This document shows positions 19,601 to 27,209 of a DNA stretch of 44,907 nucleotides, in pieces (the stretch's first letter is position 1; the number at the start of each line of letters is the position of its first letter). The notes under the pieces are model-generated. The model saw nothing but the letters and a program-made list of their open reading frames with translations, did no database searches and was not told where the DNA came from. A program made the position numbers and the translations under genes. The DNA lies in assembly GCA_031292435.1 (NCBI GenBank), contig JARLHD010000102.1, positions 1 through 44,907 of the forward strand, in the 5' to 3' direction. The stretch is from Ignavibacteriaceae bacterium. GTDB taxonomy: Bacteria; Bacteroidota; Ignavibacteria; Ignavibacteriales; Ignavibacteriaceae.

Positions 19601-20280
19601 CTTAACCTGAGAAAGTTCGCATAATCTTTATAGTTATATTTTTCTCCAATATTATATTCAGTATCTAATAATTTTTTGATATCATCTTCTATTTCAAAGC
19701 AAATATATTTCTTCTTATTATTCCCATTTATTCCCTCGTCTTTTCCAAAATACTCTTGTATCGAAAACAATGGTTTTGTTTTATTTTCTGTATTACCTGT
19801 ATAGTCAACCAGGTTATAGAATATATCTAATAATTTTACATAAGGATGATTGGGTTCTAGAATTTCAATCTGATTTAAAAAAAGTTTCTTAAAGTAGTTA
19901 TCTTTATTATCGTACTCAACTTCGTTTGGGAGAATAAAATTAGAATGGTCATTTTTAAACACAAAGGAATGAATCTCTTCTCCTGAATCACCAATACTTA
20001 CTCTTTTTTTTATAGTTCCTTTTTTATACTTGGGATAATAGTTTATCGAAAATCCGCATTGAAATCTTGGACTACTTTTTGATTTATGGTTTTTGGTCAA
20101 TAATTGATTTATCGCTTCAGCTAGCATAAAAAAAGATGCTCTTAAAAACTGGTGAATAATTTTAAGATTCCCTTCCGGAGTTAGATCATCCTCATCCTTC
20201 TTTAATTTTTTGACATGTTCATAAAGTTGAACAATAATTTCCTCGTTGTCTTTTATTATTTTTACTAGATTAGTGGCCAT
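16654..20280 (-). CDS. Very large divergent histidine-kinase-like protein
   Basis: At 1208 aa this is the longest protein of the operon after its predicted partners. Residues 331-350 (ISILVDSFAHNISAHSLAAL) resemble a histidine kinase H-box with candidate acceptor His341 or His346. A possible N-box, IFENTLRNIKHY, lies at 690-701 (Glu692, Asn697) and a G1-like DDDGNPKMGG at 777-786. The 340 residues between H-box and N-box are unusually many. The C-terminal 130 residues have strands VVIFDNRL, FLFIITSGRG and TLFKPV that resemble a receiver without its acceptor Asp. A Cys pair (MPCENC) near 622 might bind metal. No transmembrane helix is seen, so the enzyme would be cytoplasmic. The ATG at 20280 overlaps the methyltransferase gene by 11 bp. 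Three receivers encoded nearby need a kinase, which supports the call, but catalytic competence is unproven. Confidence 0.6.
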   Translation of the reverse strand: MATNLVKIIKDNEEIIVQLYEHVKKLKKDEDDLTPEGNLKIIHQFLRASFFMLAEAINQLLTKNHKSKSSPRFQCGFSINYYPKYKKGTIKKRVSIGDSGEEIHSFVFKNDHSNFILPNEVEYDNKDNYFKKLFLNQIEILEPNHPYVKLLDIFYNLVDYTGNTENKTKPLFSIQEYFGKDEGINGNNKKKYICFEIEDDIKKLLDTEYNIGEKYNYKDYANFLRLSILKQYNFRNTDLQIFWNGKKEDGEKWMSEELKYYQYCLSANDRFTNKSRGNLVCYTNESLDANELEDISFITDYFVTKLSELEYKFFHDYNLEIIKNAQLKTAIISILVDSFAHNISAHSLAALKWWIELRHKMLDKRFSVPTNLTKLNPHAYLIKYKQTEITTKKYYAALGLTDSSYDEGFYSLYDFIQFADLETSSNLMAFCETVPLYGKEKSNKKKLEYEFNPRFPVPIDYALFPFFRFLRDKGAFWSGVTRDVAYGGESKSWYQILWDDFANNPLYLGTIAKSEGITKVNIHLAIKDNKQWFYGHFLTIDMSIIEYEEKLSQSKEMRIRYDSTKLSLDEQEKISKFEGNIIELENGIGRGDLNKTRKNLQNYEKLLNKKYLNNLLIVQNMPCENCINGNKPEHQIKCEESNKMVVNSYSKYAFVRLGNCFNHFREILSQEKFTAFLPGGLIGEHAIFTIFENTLRNIKHYSEINSIKQEGIDLWIAVEETDLAYQKRPVSKESELFKVSVWLAHETKLFEFSQNKEKFYSVVLNNLIDSTIQPIVDDDGNPKMGGNSQDKACAAMLFNNSFTSVENSNKKRKSYYPWISLSIFLEKYKFSDSCSISMDSTKNVYVDNLFNHKKLKNTNVVNGYIKKSFHVWKSQDYLRLRSGEDNEYENISRFKFVITPSKFESEKHPREDGIIRLISEDLIGENFDILKHYERINKLYFLWLSKWIGELEDKKIILKKDERNLAVIKCENETIIYTGNNNNSSRGNNHLISFSHGGEDEENSCNVRSHGQFWSKFFGKESLKDPEKLNKYKFKIEENSLLFELFETIYSNVVIFDNRLNDRINSFSSEKRKVFQDQLLLSIFPEKTNIWDSFLYENKKKYPLILIMHLSFIEKLTDKNNKAYKESNINQFIEDRLKQIYSEQQEKFLFIITSGRGRDAWKRELTDKQKTFTLFKPVESLLSSIESGVSYNDNFDVKYNLLKTIIGS

Positions 20281-21064
20281 ATAAGCATTTCCTGAATTTA
20301 TTGAGGATTTTCTTTTTTTCGCTTCGCTCAGAGGAATTTTTCCATAGAATAAAATGATATCGGGAGGGGGATTCAAAAAATAAATATTGCAAATTATATT
20401 TTTCAAGCATCGTAATAACTTCCAACTTTGTATATGAACACGCAAATGACTCAATCAAACCAATAATTTTAAGATATAAAAGCCATGTATCTTTCGATAA
20501 TTCTTTTATCTTAAAAATATCTTCGGTAAATTTTTTTATTGCTTTTTGTTCTGCATCAAAACGAAGATCTTCCATAATCATTATTCCATCAGAAGCCAGG
20601 TATTCTGAAATTTTATCAAAGCCCTGTCCCAGATCTGTTAGGTGATGATTAACATCCCGGGATAGAATCAAATCAAATTCCCGCTCATCAATGTCGGAAG
20701 ACCTAATATCTTTTTTGTAAAACTTTAAATTGCAGGTTTTAATAAAGGCTTTATTTTTACTCCTAGCAATTTTATAAAAAGTTTTGGAATTATCAATTGA
20801 AACCATTGCAATTTTCTTACCGAATTCCTTTAATAATAAATATTCCAAATTACCGCCACCGAATCCAATATTTAATATTTTAAGTTTTTCTCTTTTTGAC
20901 AGCAAATAGCTAATTAATTTTTTATAAACTTCATACTTTGGTAAGAACTTATTGGACCATGCCATTAAAGCATAAGAAATAGCTTTTCCGTTTTCAACCT
21001 TTGAATGAGACTGCCTTAAATTACTTTTTTCCTTAGTAAAATCCTCCACAACTTTAAAATCCAT
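20270..21064 (-). CDS. Class I SAM-dependent methyltransferase
   Basis: The SAM-binding glycine loop appears as ILNIGFGGGN near residue 63, followed by an acidic strand end MVSIDNS near 88 and the motif-IV-like FDLILSRDVNHHL near 130. The protein is 264 aa from the ATG at 21064, preceded by AAGG about 9 bp upstream; longer readings would start inside the substrate-binding protein gene. The C-terminal third has no recognisable substrate domain, so the substrate (small molecule or protein) is open. It overlaps its neighbours by 11 bp on each side, which locks its expression to the transporter and the kinase-like gene. Confidence 0.78.
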   Translation of the reverse strand: MDFKVVEDFTKEKSNLRQSHSKVENGKAISYALMAWSNKFLPKYEVYKKLISYLLSKREKLKILNIGFGGGNLEYLLLKEFGKKIAMVSIDNSKTFYKIARSKNKAFIKTCNLKFYKKDIRSSDIDEREFDLILSRDVNHHLTDLGQGFDKISEYLASDGIMIMEDLRFDAEQKAIKKFTEDIFKIKELSKDTWLLYLKIIGLIESFACSYTKLEVITMLEKYNLQYLFFESPSRYHFILWKNSSERSEKKKILNKFRKCLYGH

Positions 21065-22148
21065 AAAGAGAAACCTTTTCCATATTTTCATTAATTTTAT
21101 ATACTGCATCCGGAGAAATAACATCTCTTTTGGGATGGACATAAAGCTTACCCTTTATGGGAGAATCATATTTCATTGTACTTAATAACTCCTGCAGTTT
21201 TTCTGAATTATTGCCACTTTTATTTATTAGTGAATCCAGGTATGTGCCCGCAACATATGCATCAGTTGCATATATTCCTGGTTTTGTCCCAAATTCTTTT
21301 TTAAAATCATTAAGAAATTGTTTCCCTTGTTCACTCTCGAAATTGTTATAATAACTTGCAAAAACAATACCCTTAACTAATTCTCCAAGACCCTCAAATA
21401 CTGTCGGAGATTCAAAGGCATCACTGGTTATGATAGGTATAGTTTTATCAATTTCTCTGATTTGCTTAATAGAGGAAATAATAGTTTGTTCACGGCCAAC
21501 CAGAAAAATAAAATCAGGTTTAACTTTTTCTAATTTTATGATTTTTGAACGTAAATCCCTTTCGTTCATATCAAAAGTTTCCTCTGCTAATATTTGCCCA
21601 CCTAAGGAAATAAAATTTGATTTGAAACTAGAGGCACCTCCAAGTCCATAATCGTCATTAACAACAAATGTTACCCCTTTCCTCAAATCAGTTTTTTTAA
21701 TTAAATAATTCGCAAGAATTTCGCCTTCCTGATCCTGATTAATCGCGTCACGAAAAGACCATTTGTTTAATATTCCAAAATCTCTTGCACCAGTAACTAG
21801 AGCCAGTAACACTTTTTTACTGCTTTCTGCTAATGGTCTTAAGGGTACACTCAAGGGACTATTACAGCTGATAATAATGGGAGTATTTTTGTCCATAGCT
21901 AGCTTGTTAAATACCGTAACTGAATTACTAGCTTCACTTTGATTGTCCTCAAAAACAAATTGAATTCCTGATTGTGGATTATGTTTTTGAACAATGGTTA
22001 AGGCATTTTTAACTTCTTTTCCATAATACGAAAGCTTTCCACTCAAGGGTAAATCCACCCCTATTTTTATTGATTTATTATCATTGGAATTACATCCGAT
22101 CATTAAAAAAGCGAATAACGCACTAAAAAGAAAATATTTAAATCGCAT
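21054..22148 (-). CDS. ABC transporter substrate-binding lipoprotein, branched-chain amino acid type
   Basis: The first 19 residues form a lipoprotein signal ending in MIGC. The mature protein begins SNDNKSIKIGVDLPLSGKLS, the start of type I periplasmic-binding folds (Peripla_BP_6: LivJ, UrtA and AmiC relatives). IISCNSPLSVPLRPLAES and FVVNDDYGLGG are further family segments. At 364 aa the length is normal. The ATG at 22148 has AAAGGTG 5 bp upstream; a GTG 9 bp earlier overlaps that site. The ligand is not certain; amino acids, urea/amides or other small polar molecules are all possible. It lies 29 bp after the HEAT/cupin gene and overlaps the methyltransferase by 11 bp. Confidence 0.92.
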   Translation of the reverse strand: MRFKYFLFSALFAFLMIGCNSNDNKSIKIGVDLPLSGKLSYYGKEVKNALTIVQKHNPQSGIQFVFEDNQSEASNSVTVFNKLAMDKNTPIIISCNSPLSVPLRPLAESSKKVLLALVTGARDFGILNKWSFRDAINQDQEGEILANYLIKKTDLRKGVTFVVNDDYGLGGASSFKSNFISLGGQILAEETFDMNERDLRSKIIKLEKVKPDFIFLVGREQTIISSIKQIREIDKTIPIITSDAFESPTVFEGLGELVKGIVFASYYNNFESEQGKQFLNDFKKEFGTKPGIYATDAYVAGTYLDSLINKSGNNSEKLQELLSTMKYDSPIKGKLYVHPKRDVISPDAVYKINENMEKVSLYGF

Positions 22149-22177
22149 AGTAATCACCTTTAATTTGTAATATTATT

Positions 22178-23338
22178 TTAATTGTTTATTAATAATTCTA
22201 TAAAATGTTTCTTAGATTCAGAAATATTCTGGTCTTGAATAAGTTGACGGAATTTCTCTGTTAAATAAGTTGATTCTTTATCTCTCCTGTTTCTTAAATA
22301 CTCTATCCAGGGTTTTTTAGATAGAATTCTATACTCTTCCTCAGAAATGGAATTAACCAGCAGTCTTTCAAATATATCTCTTGCATAAGCTGTTCTTCCA
22401 TGTAAGGTACATAACGCTAACATACCACCAGATGTACTATTAAATACTTCTGTGAAAGGTTCAATTCGTGCATAATCGCCTTCTTTTAATACATCTGTAT
22501 TTACAGTCAGGTCCCCATTTAAAACATGAAATTCGGAAATGTTTTCACAAATCCATGAGTAATAATCGGTTTTTTTCTCAGCTTTAATATAAAATGAACG
22601 TGGTTCATCCTGTGCACCTCTCAGACGAGCGTGATACCAACCGTCTATTTTCCTCGATTGTTTCCATTCAAGATCCTTGAATCTTAAAACCGTTATTTTA
22701 TTGGTCATTTTACTAATTCCTATTTTTTTACAATTATATTGTGCTTTTATTTTTTCAACTAGAGTTTTATTTGTCCCGGCATATTTGTCTAGCAACTCAA
22801 GTACCCTGTCAAAATCTCTTGAGGCAGTAGCAATTAATAAATAAATCCATTTTTTTGAATAAGGGAACCTTGGATCATTTAGCCTTTCAGTCATATTTGC
22901 TATTACTAAATCCGGATTGTTTTTTGATTGCCATTTTATACAATCATTTATCCATTGATCCCAATATTGTAAAGCGAATTGGTATATATTTTCGTGGATT
23001 TCTTGATTTAGATCCTCATAATCTAGAATTCTAAACATTACATTCATTTTTTCATCGTATGTCTTTGCCTCTTTCCACAATTTGAAAAATAAATCTTTCA
23101 CTAATGGCTCTGAAGAAATATTTTGTAATAGTGCAAGGGCAAACTGTTTATATACATTATCAGGTGACTCAATATAAATTTGTAAGTATTTAATATCGTC
23201 AACTGATATCATTTCCCTAAGATCATCAATATAGGGTCTTCCATTAAGTTGTAAAACCAATTCTTTTTCCAGCAAATTCTGATTTCTGATTTTCATCAAA
23301 ATATTTTCAGCGGAGTAATCTGCAGTTGAATTATTCAT
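22178..23338 (-). CDS. HEAT-like/cupin-like protein in the transporter operon
   Basis: This 386-aa protein is not a known transporter part. Residues 1-200 are consecutive amphipathic helices that look like HEAT-type repeats (for example DVYKQFALALLQNISSEP-like spacing). Residues about 215-320 are beta-rich with EFHVLNGDLTVN and LKEGDYARIEPFTEVF, typical of cupin strands, but the usual metal-binding His are missing. A sensor rather than an enzyme is likely. It overlaps the LivF-like gene by 8 bp, placing it between the ATPase and binding-protein genes. It may link transporter state to the cytoplasmic signalling proteins; this is inference. Confidence 0.6.
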   Translation of the reverse strand: MNNSTADYSAENILMKIRNQNLLEKELVLQLNGRPYIDDLREMISVDDIKYLQIYIESPDNVYKQFALALLQNISSEPLVKDLFFKLWKEAKTYDEKMNVMFRILDYEDLNQEIHENIYQFALQYWDQWINDCIKWQSKNNPDLVIANMTERLNDPRFPYSKKWIYLLIATASRDFDRVLELLDKYAGTNKTLVEKIKAQYNCKKIGISKMTNKITVLRFKDLEWKQSRKIDGWYHARLRGAQDEPRSFYIKAEKKTDYYSWICENISEFHVLNGDLTVNTDVLKEGDYARIEPFTEVFNSTSGGMLALCTLHGRTAYARDIFERLLVNSISEEEYRILSKKPWIEYLRNRRDKESTYLTEKFRQLIQDQNISESKKHFIELLINN

Positions 23339-24059
23339 TGAATTCTTTTCCTTTTGAATTAAAAAAATGATTAATTATCCTTTTTTCAAAATCATTGCTT
23401 GCATTTTCTTCCATAGAAAAAACTCCATTCTCAAGAAGCTTTATTTTGTCACTATTCTCAAAAGCTATAGATATATTTTGTTCAATCAATAAAACAGTTG
23501 TATGGCTCTTCTCTCTAAAGCTATCTAATGTTTTAAAAAATGATTTCACGTTAATAGGAGACAACCCGGCAGAAGGTTCATCCAAAACCAACATTCGGGG
23601 TTTATTAATTAAAATCATTGCAAGAGCTAACTGGTGCTGTTCGCCACCGCTTAAATACGATGCCGTTATCTTTTTTCTCCTGGTTTTTAATAACTCGAAA
23701 ATGCTTTCAAGTTCTTCTATCCTTTTATTTGCTTCATCTTTTTTGAGCCCTCTTGAAGCAAAGACAAGATTTTCTTCAACAGTTAAGTTGGGAAAAACTC
23801 TTCCACCTTGGATGAAGAATCCTATTCCATTTACAGCAATTTCATTCGGACATTTACCAAATATTGGTTTACCATCAAAAATTATCTCTCCCGTAATATG
23901 TGGTACCAAATTCATTATTGTTTTAGCAAGTGTAGATTTGCCGGATCCATTTTGCCCAATAATACCTATTACCTCATTTTCCTTTATTATTAGATTTAAC
24001 CCTTTTAGTATATGGTTGTTTGTAACATAACCTGCATATATGTTTCTTAATTCGAGCAT
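23331..24059 (-). CDS. livF: ABC transporter ATP-binding protein, LivF-like
   Basis: All ATPase motifs are present: Walker A GQNGSGKST, a Q-loop, signature YLSGGEQHQLALA and Walker B RMLVLDEPSAGLSP, followed by the switch His region. The short length (242 aa) and absence of a C-terminal domain are typical of LivF/UrtE. It forms a heterodimer with the LivG-like protein and powers the two permeases. The start overlaps the LivG-like stop by one base (TAATG type). Confidence 0.93.
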   Translation of the reverse strand: MLELRNIYAGYVTNNHILKGLNLIIKENEVIGIIGQNGSGKSTLAKTIMNLVPHITGEIIFDGKPIFGKCPNEIAVNGIGFFIQGGRVFPNLTVEENLVFASRGLKKDEANKRIEELESIFELLKTRRKKITASYLSGGEQHQLALAMILINKPRMLVLDEPSAGLSPINVKSFFKTLDSFREKSHTTVLLIEQNISIAFENSDKIKLLENGVFSMEENASNDFEKRIINHFFNSKGKEFNE

Positions 24060-24889
24060 TAGGCGCCCATATAGATTTTTCTAACTTCATCATTGCTGAT
24101 AACATCATCCGGAGTTCCAAGTGCTGCAATTTTTCCGTGACTCATGAAACAACAAAAGTCAGCTATATCCAAAACTACCTTCATATTATGCTCAATCAGG
24201 AATACCGTTAAATCTTTATCATCTACAAACGATTTGATTATCTCCATAATTTGTGGAATTATTGATGCATTAACACCTGCAGAAGGTTCATCTAATAAAA
24301 GCAATTGATAATTTCCCATTAGTAGCCGTGTTAAACCAAGAAGCCGCTTTTGCCCATATGAGAGATTTTTTGCTTTATCATTCTTCCTTTCCCAGAATGA
24401 ATTATTATTTCCAAATATATTTTCAAATATTTCTTTTGCTTTTTCAATCTTATTTTCTTCAACTTCTTTATTCTTTTTTGTTCTAAAGAAAGAGTTAATT
24501 GGTATTTCACCAAATGTATTCGAATCGGCAATAAGCATATTTTCAAGAACTGACAGATTTTGAAAAATATGATTATCCTGGAACATTCGACCAATTCCTA
24601 TACGCGCTATTTGCTCCGGTTTCATCTTGCTAATATTAATGGAGTTGCTTTTATCATTATAGAGGACTGTCCCCGAATCGCTCTCAACGAAACCTGAAAT
24701 TATATTGAAAAGCGTTGTTTTTCCTGCCCCATTCCCCCCAATTAATGCAGTTATTTTTCCTTTTGGAACAAGAAGATCAAGATCATCTATTATGAAGTAT
24801 CTTTCATCTTCATTATTCCCATGTACATTTACTATATTTTTTACGAAACTTTTCGTAATAGAATCGATATTTAAAATAGATTCACTCAT
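24059..24889 (-). CDS. livG: ABC transporter ATP-binding protein, LivG-like
   Basis: Walker A GGNGAGKTTL, signature NLSYGQKRLLGLTRLLM and Walker B LLLLDEPSAGVN identify an ABC ATPase. The C-terminus ends DVISNDEVRKIYMGA, the conserved tail of LivG/UrtD proteins. About 15 extra residues near position 20 (HGNNEDERYFII) are unusual. It joins the permease gene by an ATGA overlap at 24886-24889. Confidence 0.93.
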   Translation of the reverse strand: MSESILNIDSITKSFVKNIVNVHGNNEDERYFIIDDLDLLVPKGKITALIGGNGAGKTTLFNIISGFVESDSGTVLYNDKSNSINISKMKPEQIARIGIGRMFQDNHIFQNLSVLENMLIADSNTFGEIPINSFFRTKKNKEVEENKIEKAKEIFENIFGNNNSFWERKNDKAKNLSYGQKRLLGLTRLLMGNYQLLLLDEPSAGVNASIIPQIMEIIKSFVDDKDLTVFLIEHNMKVVLDIADFCCFMSHGKIAALGTPDDVISNDEVRKIYMGA

Positions 24890-25758
24890 TTTAATGCATA
24901 TTCCCCTGCAATTCCCTGAGGTCTGAAACGCATCAATAATATTATTGTTAAACCATAAATTATTTGTCTAAGATTTGCCCCAATACTATCTGGTAATCCA
25001 ACCAATCTTAATAGTTCTGGCAAAACCACGACAAAGACAGCTCCAATAATGGGACCTTTTATATTACCAGTCCCCCCTATCAGAACAGCTGCAAGTATAA
25101 ATATTGCTTCATCGAGATTAAAACTCGTCGGATCGATATAGGCAACATAGCTTGCGTAAAGACAGCCTCCAATTGCTATAAATCCGCTCGATAATGTAAA
25201 TGCCCAAATCTTTAATGATGTTACATTCCTTCCGATTGAAAGCAATGATAATTCATCATCTCGCACACCTTTTAATGCCCTTCCGAAAGGTGAGTGTATA
25301 AGTTTATAGAAAATATATATTACCATAGCTGCAAGAACTGAGCTAAGAACTAAAAATGAATATATCCCGGAGATATATAATAATCCAAATAACGAAGGGG
25401 ATGGAATGCCAGAAATCCCAAAGGGTCCCTTAGTAACTGAAATCCAATTGTAAAGAATGGTATAAATTATTAATTGAAACCCGAGAGTTGCCAATACAAA
25501 ATAATCTCCCTTTAATCTTAAAGAAGGATACGCGATTAATAAACTCATTAGTGAAGTACAAATAGCTGAAAAAAGTAACGCTGGGATAATTGTTAGATGG
25601 AGAACCATCAGTGCAAGAACACTAAAATAAGCTCCTAGTCCATAAAATGCTGCTTGCCCCAAAGAAAGCAAATTCGTCATTCCAACAAGCAGATTCGTAC
25701 TTGTTGTAAGGATTATATAAATGTTTATCAATATTATTATATGAAAAATATAGTCCAT
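24886..25758 (-). CDS. livM: ABC transporter permease, LivM-like
   Basis: A hydrophobic protein of 290 aa with about eight to nine membrane helices. Family landmarks include GLGAYFSVL, FVLATLGFQ, GRALKGVRDDELSLLSIG (cytoplasmic coupling loop) and LIGGTGNIKGPIIGA. The ATG at 25758 follows the LivH-like stop by one base and has AAGG about 10 bp upstream. It pairs with the LivH-like protein to form the membrane channel. Confidence 0.92.
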   Translation of the reverse strand: MDYIFHIIILINIYIILTTSTNLLVGMTNLLSLGQAAFYGLGAYFSVLALMVLHLTIIPALLFSAICTSLMSLLIAYPSLRLKGDYFVLATLGFQLIIYTILYNWISVTKGPFGISGIPSPSLFGLLYISGIYSFLVLSSVLAAMVIYIFYKLIHSPFGRALKGVRDDELSLLSIGRNVTSLKIWAFTLSSGFIAIGGCLYASYVAYIDPTSFNLDEAIFILAAVLIGGTGNIKGPIIGAVFVVVLPELLRLVGLPDSIGANLRQIIYGLTIILLMRFRPQGIAGEYALK

Positions 25759-25759
25759 A

Positions 25760-26629
25760 TTAAACCAACCTTTTCCTTTCGGCAAGAATACCAGTCGGTC
25801 TAAATAATAAAAATATAATCAATAAAAGAAATGTAACAGCGTCTTGCCACCTTGCAGAAAAAGCCCAAACCGAAAGTGCTTGTAAAATTCCAATAATAAA
25901 ACCTCCAATTATTGGAGCTTCAAATCTGCCTATCCCACCAATGATAAGAGCAACGACTGCATTTACAAGAATCGGCATACCAACATAGGGATCCATACCA
26001 ACATCATAAGCAACCAGCCCCCCAATGATTGCTGAAAACAATCCACTAAGTGCAAATAAAACATATCTCATTTTGTAAATATCCATCCCAAGAACCTGGC
26101 ACAAAACATCATCATCTCTCATTGCTCTGGTCATTATCCCAAATCTTGAGAATTTCAAAAAAAGAAGGAACACTACTATTAAAATCATGCTGATGGACAC
26201 CTGTGAAATCTGAGCATAAGTTAATATTATATTTCCAATCGTAAATGTTTTTGAAATTTCTGAATTTAATATTTTGGTTTCGCTCCCATAAAACAACGAA
26301 ATTATGTTAGTTACAACAATCATTATCCCTATCGAACTAATCAACATAATGTTTAGTGAGCTTTCCTTTTTAGCCAAAGGGCGATAAACTAAAAATTCCA
26401 TTATAACACTTAAAAATACTGTTATAATTATTGCCACTGTAAATGAAATGAACAGGTTTAATCCTAATCCATGGAAAAAAGTCAATATCATATAAGGGCA
26501 AAACATATAGAGCACAGCATAGGCTAAGTGAAATATCTTCGTGGTATTATAAATTAAGGCAAACCCAAGAGAGACAATTGCATATATAGAACCAATTACG
26601 ATGCCATTGGCAATAAATTGAAGAAACAT
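25760..26629 (-). CDS. livH: ABC transporter permease, LivH-like
   Basis: This 289-aa protein is almost entirely hydrophobic. Landmarks are FIANGIVIGSIYAIVSLG at the start, the coupling loop MTRAMRDDDVLCQVLGMD and ALIIGGIGRFEAPIIGG near the end. The ATG at 26629 lies one base after the receiver gene stop and has GAGGAGAA 9 bp upstream, so longer readings into the receiver gene are rejected. It forms the other half of the permease. Confidence 0.92.
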   Translation of the reverse strand: MFLQFIANGIVIGSIYAIVSLGFALIYNTTKIFHLAYAVLYMFCPYMILTFFHGLGLNLFISFTVAIIITVFLSVIMEFLVYRPLAKKESSLNIMLISSIGIMIVVTNIISLFYGSETKILNSEISKTFTIGNIILTYAQISQVSISMILIVVFLLFLKFSRFGIMTRAMRDDDVLCQVLGMDIYKMRYVLFALSGLFSAIIGGLVAYDVGMDPYVGMPILVNAVVALIIGGIGRFEAPIIGGFIIGILQALSVWAFSARWQDAVTFLLLIIFLLFRPTGILAERKRLV

Positions 26630-26630
26630 A

Positions 26631-26993
26631 CTAGGCTTTCTCCTCAAGAATTTCTGTAAGACTAAGAATGTCAATCGGTTTTTTGAAGAAATGTTTTGCT
26701 CCAAGATTAAGTGCTTCTTCAGCATAACTGAATTCGCGATAAGCACTCATAACAAAGGCAGAGATGCCAGGTTTATTTAGTTTTATCCACTCCAGAATTT
26801 TTAAACCATCGATATTTTTTTCATCATTCTCATCCAGTCGGATATCAATTAAAGCCAAAGCAGGATCTTTTTCAAGTTCTCTAATTGCTGTTGAAAAATT
26901 ATTGGCAGTAACTATCTCGAATTTTTTTCTGAGATAAACAGCTAATGAATCTAAATATTGCTGTTGGTCGTCTATTAAAAGAAGTTTTTTCAT
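26631..26993 (-). CDS. Single-domain CheY-like response regulator
   Basis: Only a receiver is present (120 aa): acidic residues in LLLIDDQQQ, acceptor Asp near 50 in LALIDIRLDE, Ser in VMSAYRE and Lys in FFKKPID. It has no output domain, so it would act by protein contact or as a phosphate shuttle. The ATG at 26993 is chosen because GAGGAA lies 8 bp before it; an ATG 12 bp earlier has no such site. It is the first gene of the long minus-strand operon, directly behind the sigma-54 promoter-like site, and one base ahead of the LivH-like gene. Confidence 0.92.
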   Translation of the reverse strand: MKKLLLIDDQQQYLDSLAVYLRKKFEIVTANNFSTAIRELEKDPALALIDIRLDENDEKNIDGLKILEWIKLNKPGISAFVMSAYREFSYAEEALNLGAKHFFKKPIDILSLTEILEEKA

Positions 26994-27016
26994 CGAATTC
27001 CTCATTTGCGTTTACT

Positions 27017-27032
27017 TGCAATATATATTCCA
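27017..27032 (-). promoter_or_regulatory. Candidate sigma-54 (-24/-12) promoter of the operon
   Basis: Read on the minus strand the site is TGGAATATATATTGCA. The consensus is TGGCACnnnnnTTGCA, so TGG and TTGCA are exact and the GG-GC spacing is right; only the CAC part differs. Transcription would start near 27006, leaving a 13-base leader containing the GAGGAA ribosome site before the ATG at 26993. The operon encodes a sigma-54 activator with an intact GAFTGA loop. Confidence 0.6.
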
Positions 27033-27080
27033 CAATTAATTTGCCCATTTTATTCAAAAAACAAGATTTTTATATGTGTA

Positions 27081-27115
27081 TTCGTAATAATTTCGAAAAT
27101 ATTCGAAAATATTCC
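27081..27115. promoter_or_regulatory. Candidate upstream activator site (phased TTCG repeats)
   Basis: TTCG/TTCC units begin at 27081, 27092, 27102 and 27112, that is every 10-11 bp. Two of them form an 18-bp near-palindrome, TTTCGAA-AATA-TTCGAAA, at 27091-27108. The block ends about 50 bp upstream of the -24 box, where NtrC-type activators usually bind. Confidence 0.5.
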
Positions 27116-27209
27116 GGTTTTGTTCTATTAACAGTTAAAATTAATTTGTTTGATACCTGGCCATATAGTGACAAACTTCAATTGCATATAAAACATTTAT
27201 ACAATAGGT

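Noticed and set aside
23395..24030. 211-codon plus-strand reading opposite the LivF-like gene
   Set aside because: It is antisense to a gene with complete ABC ATPase motifs; its sequence is low-complexity and unlike any family.
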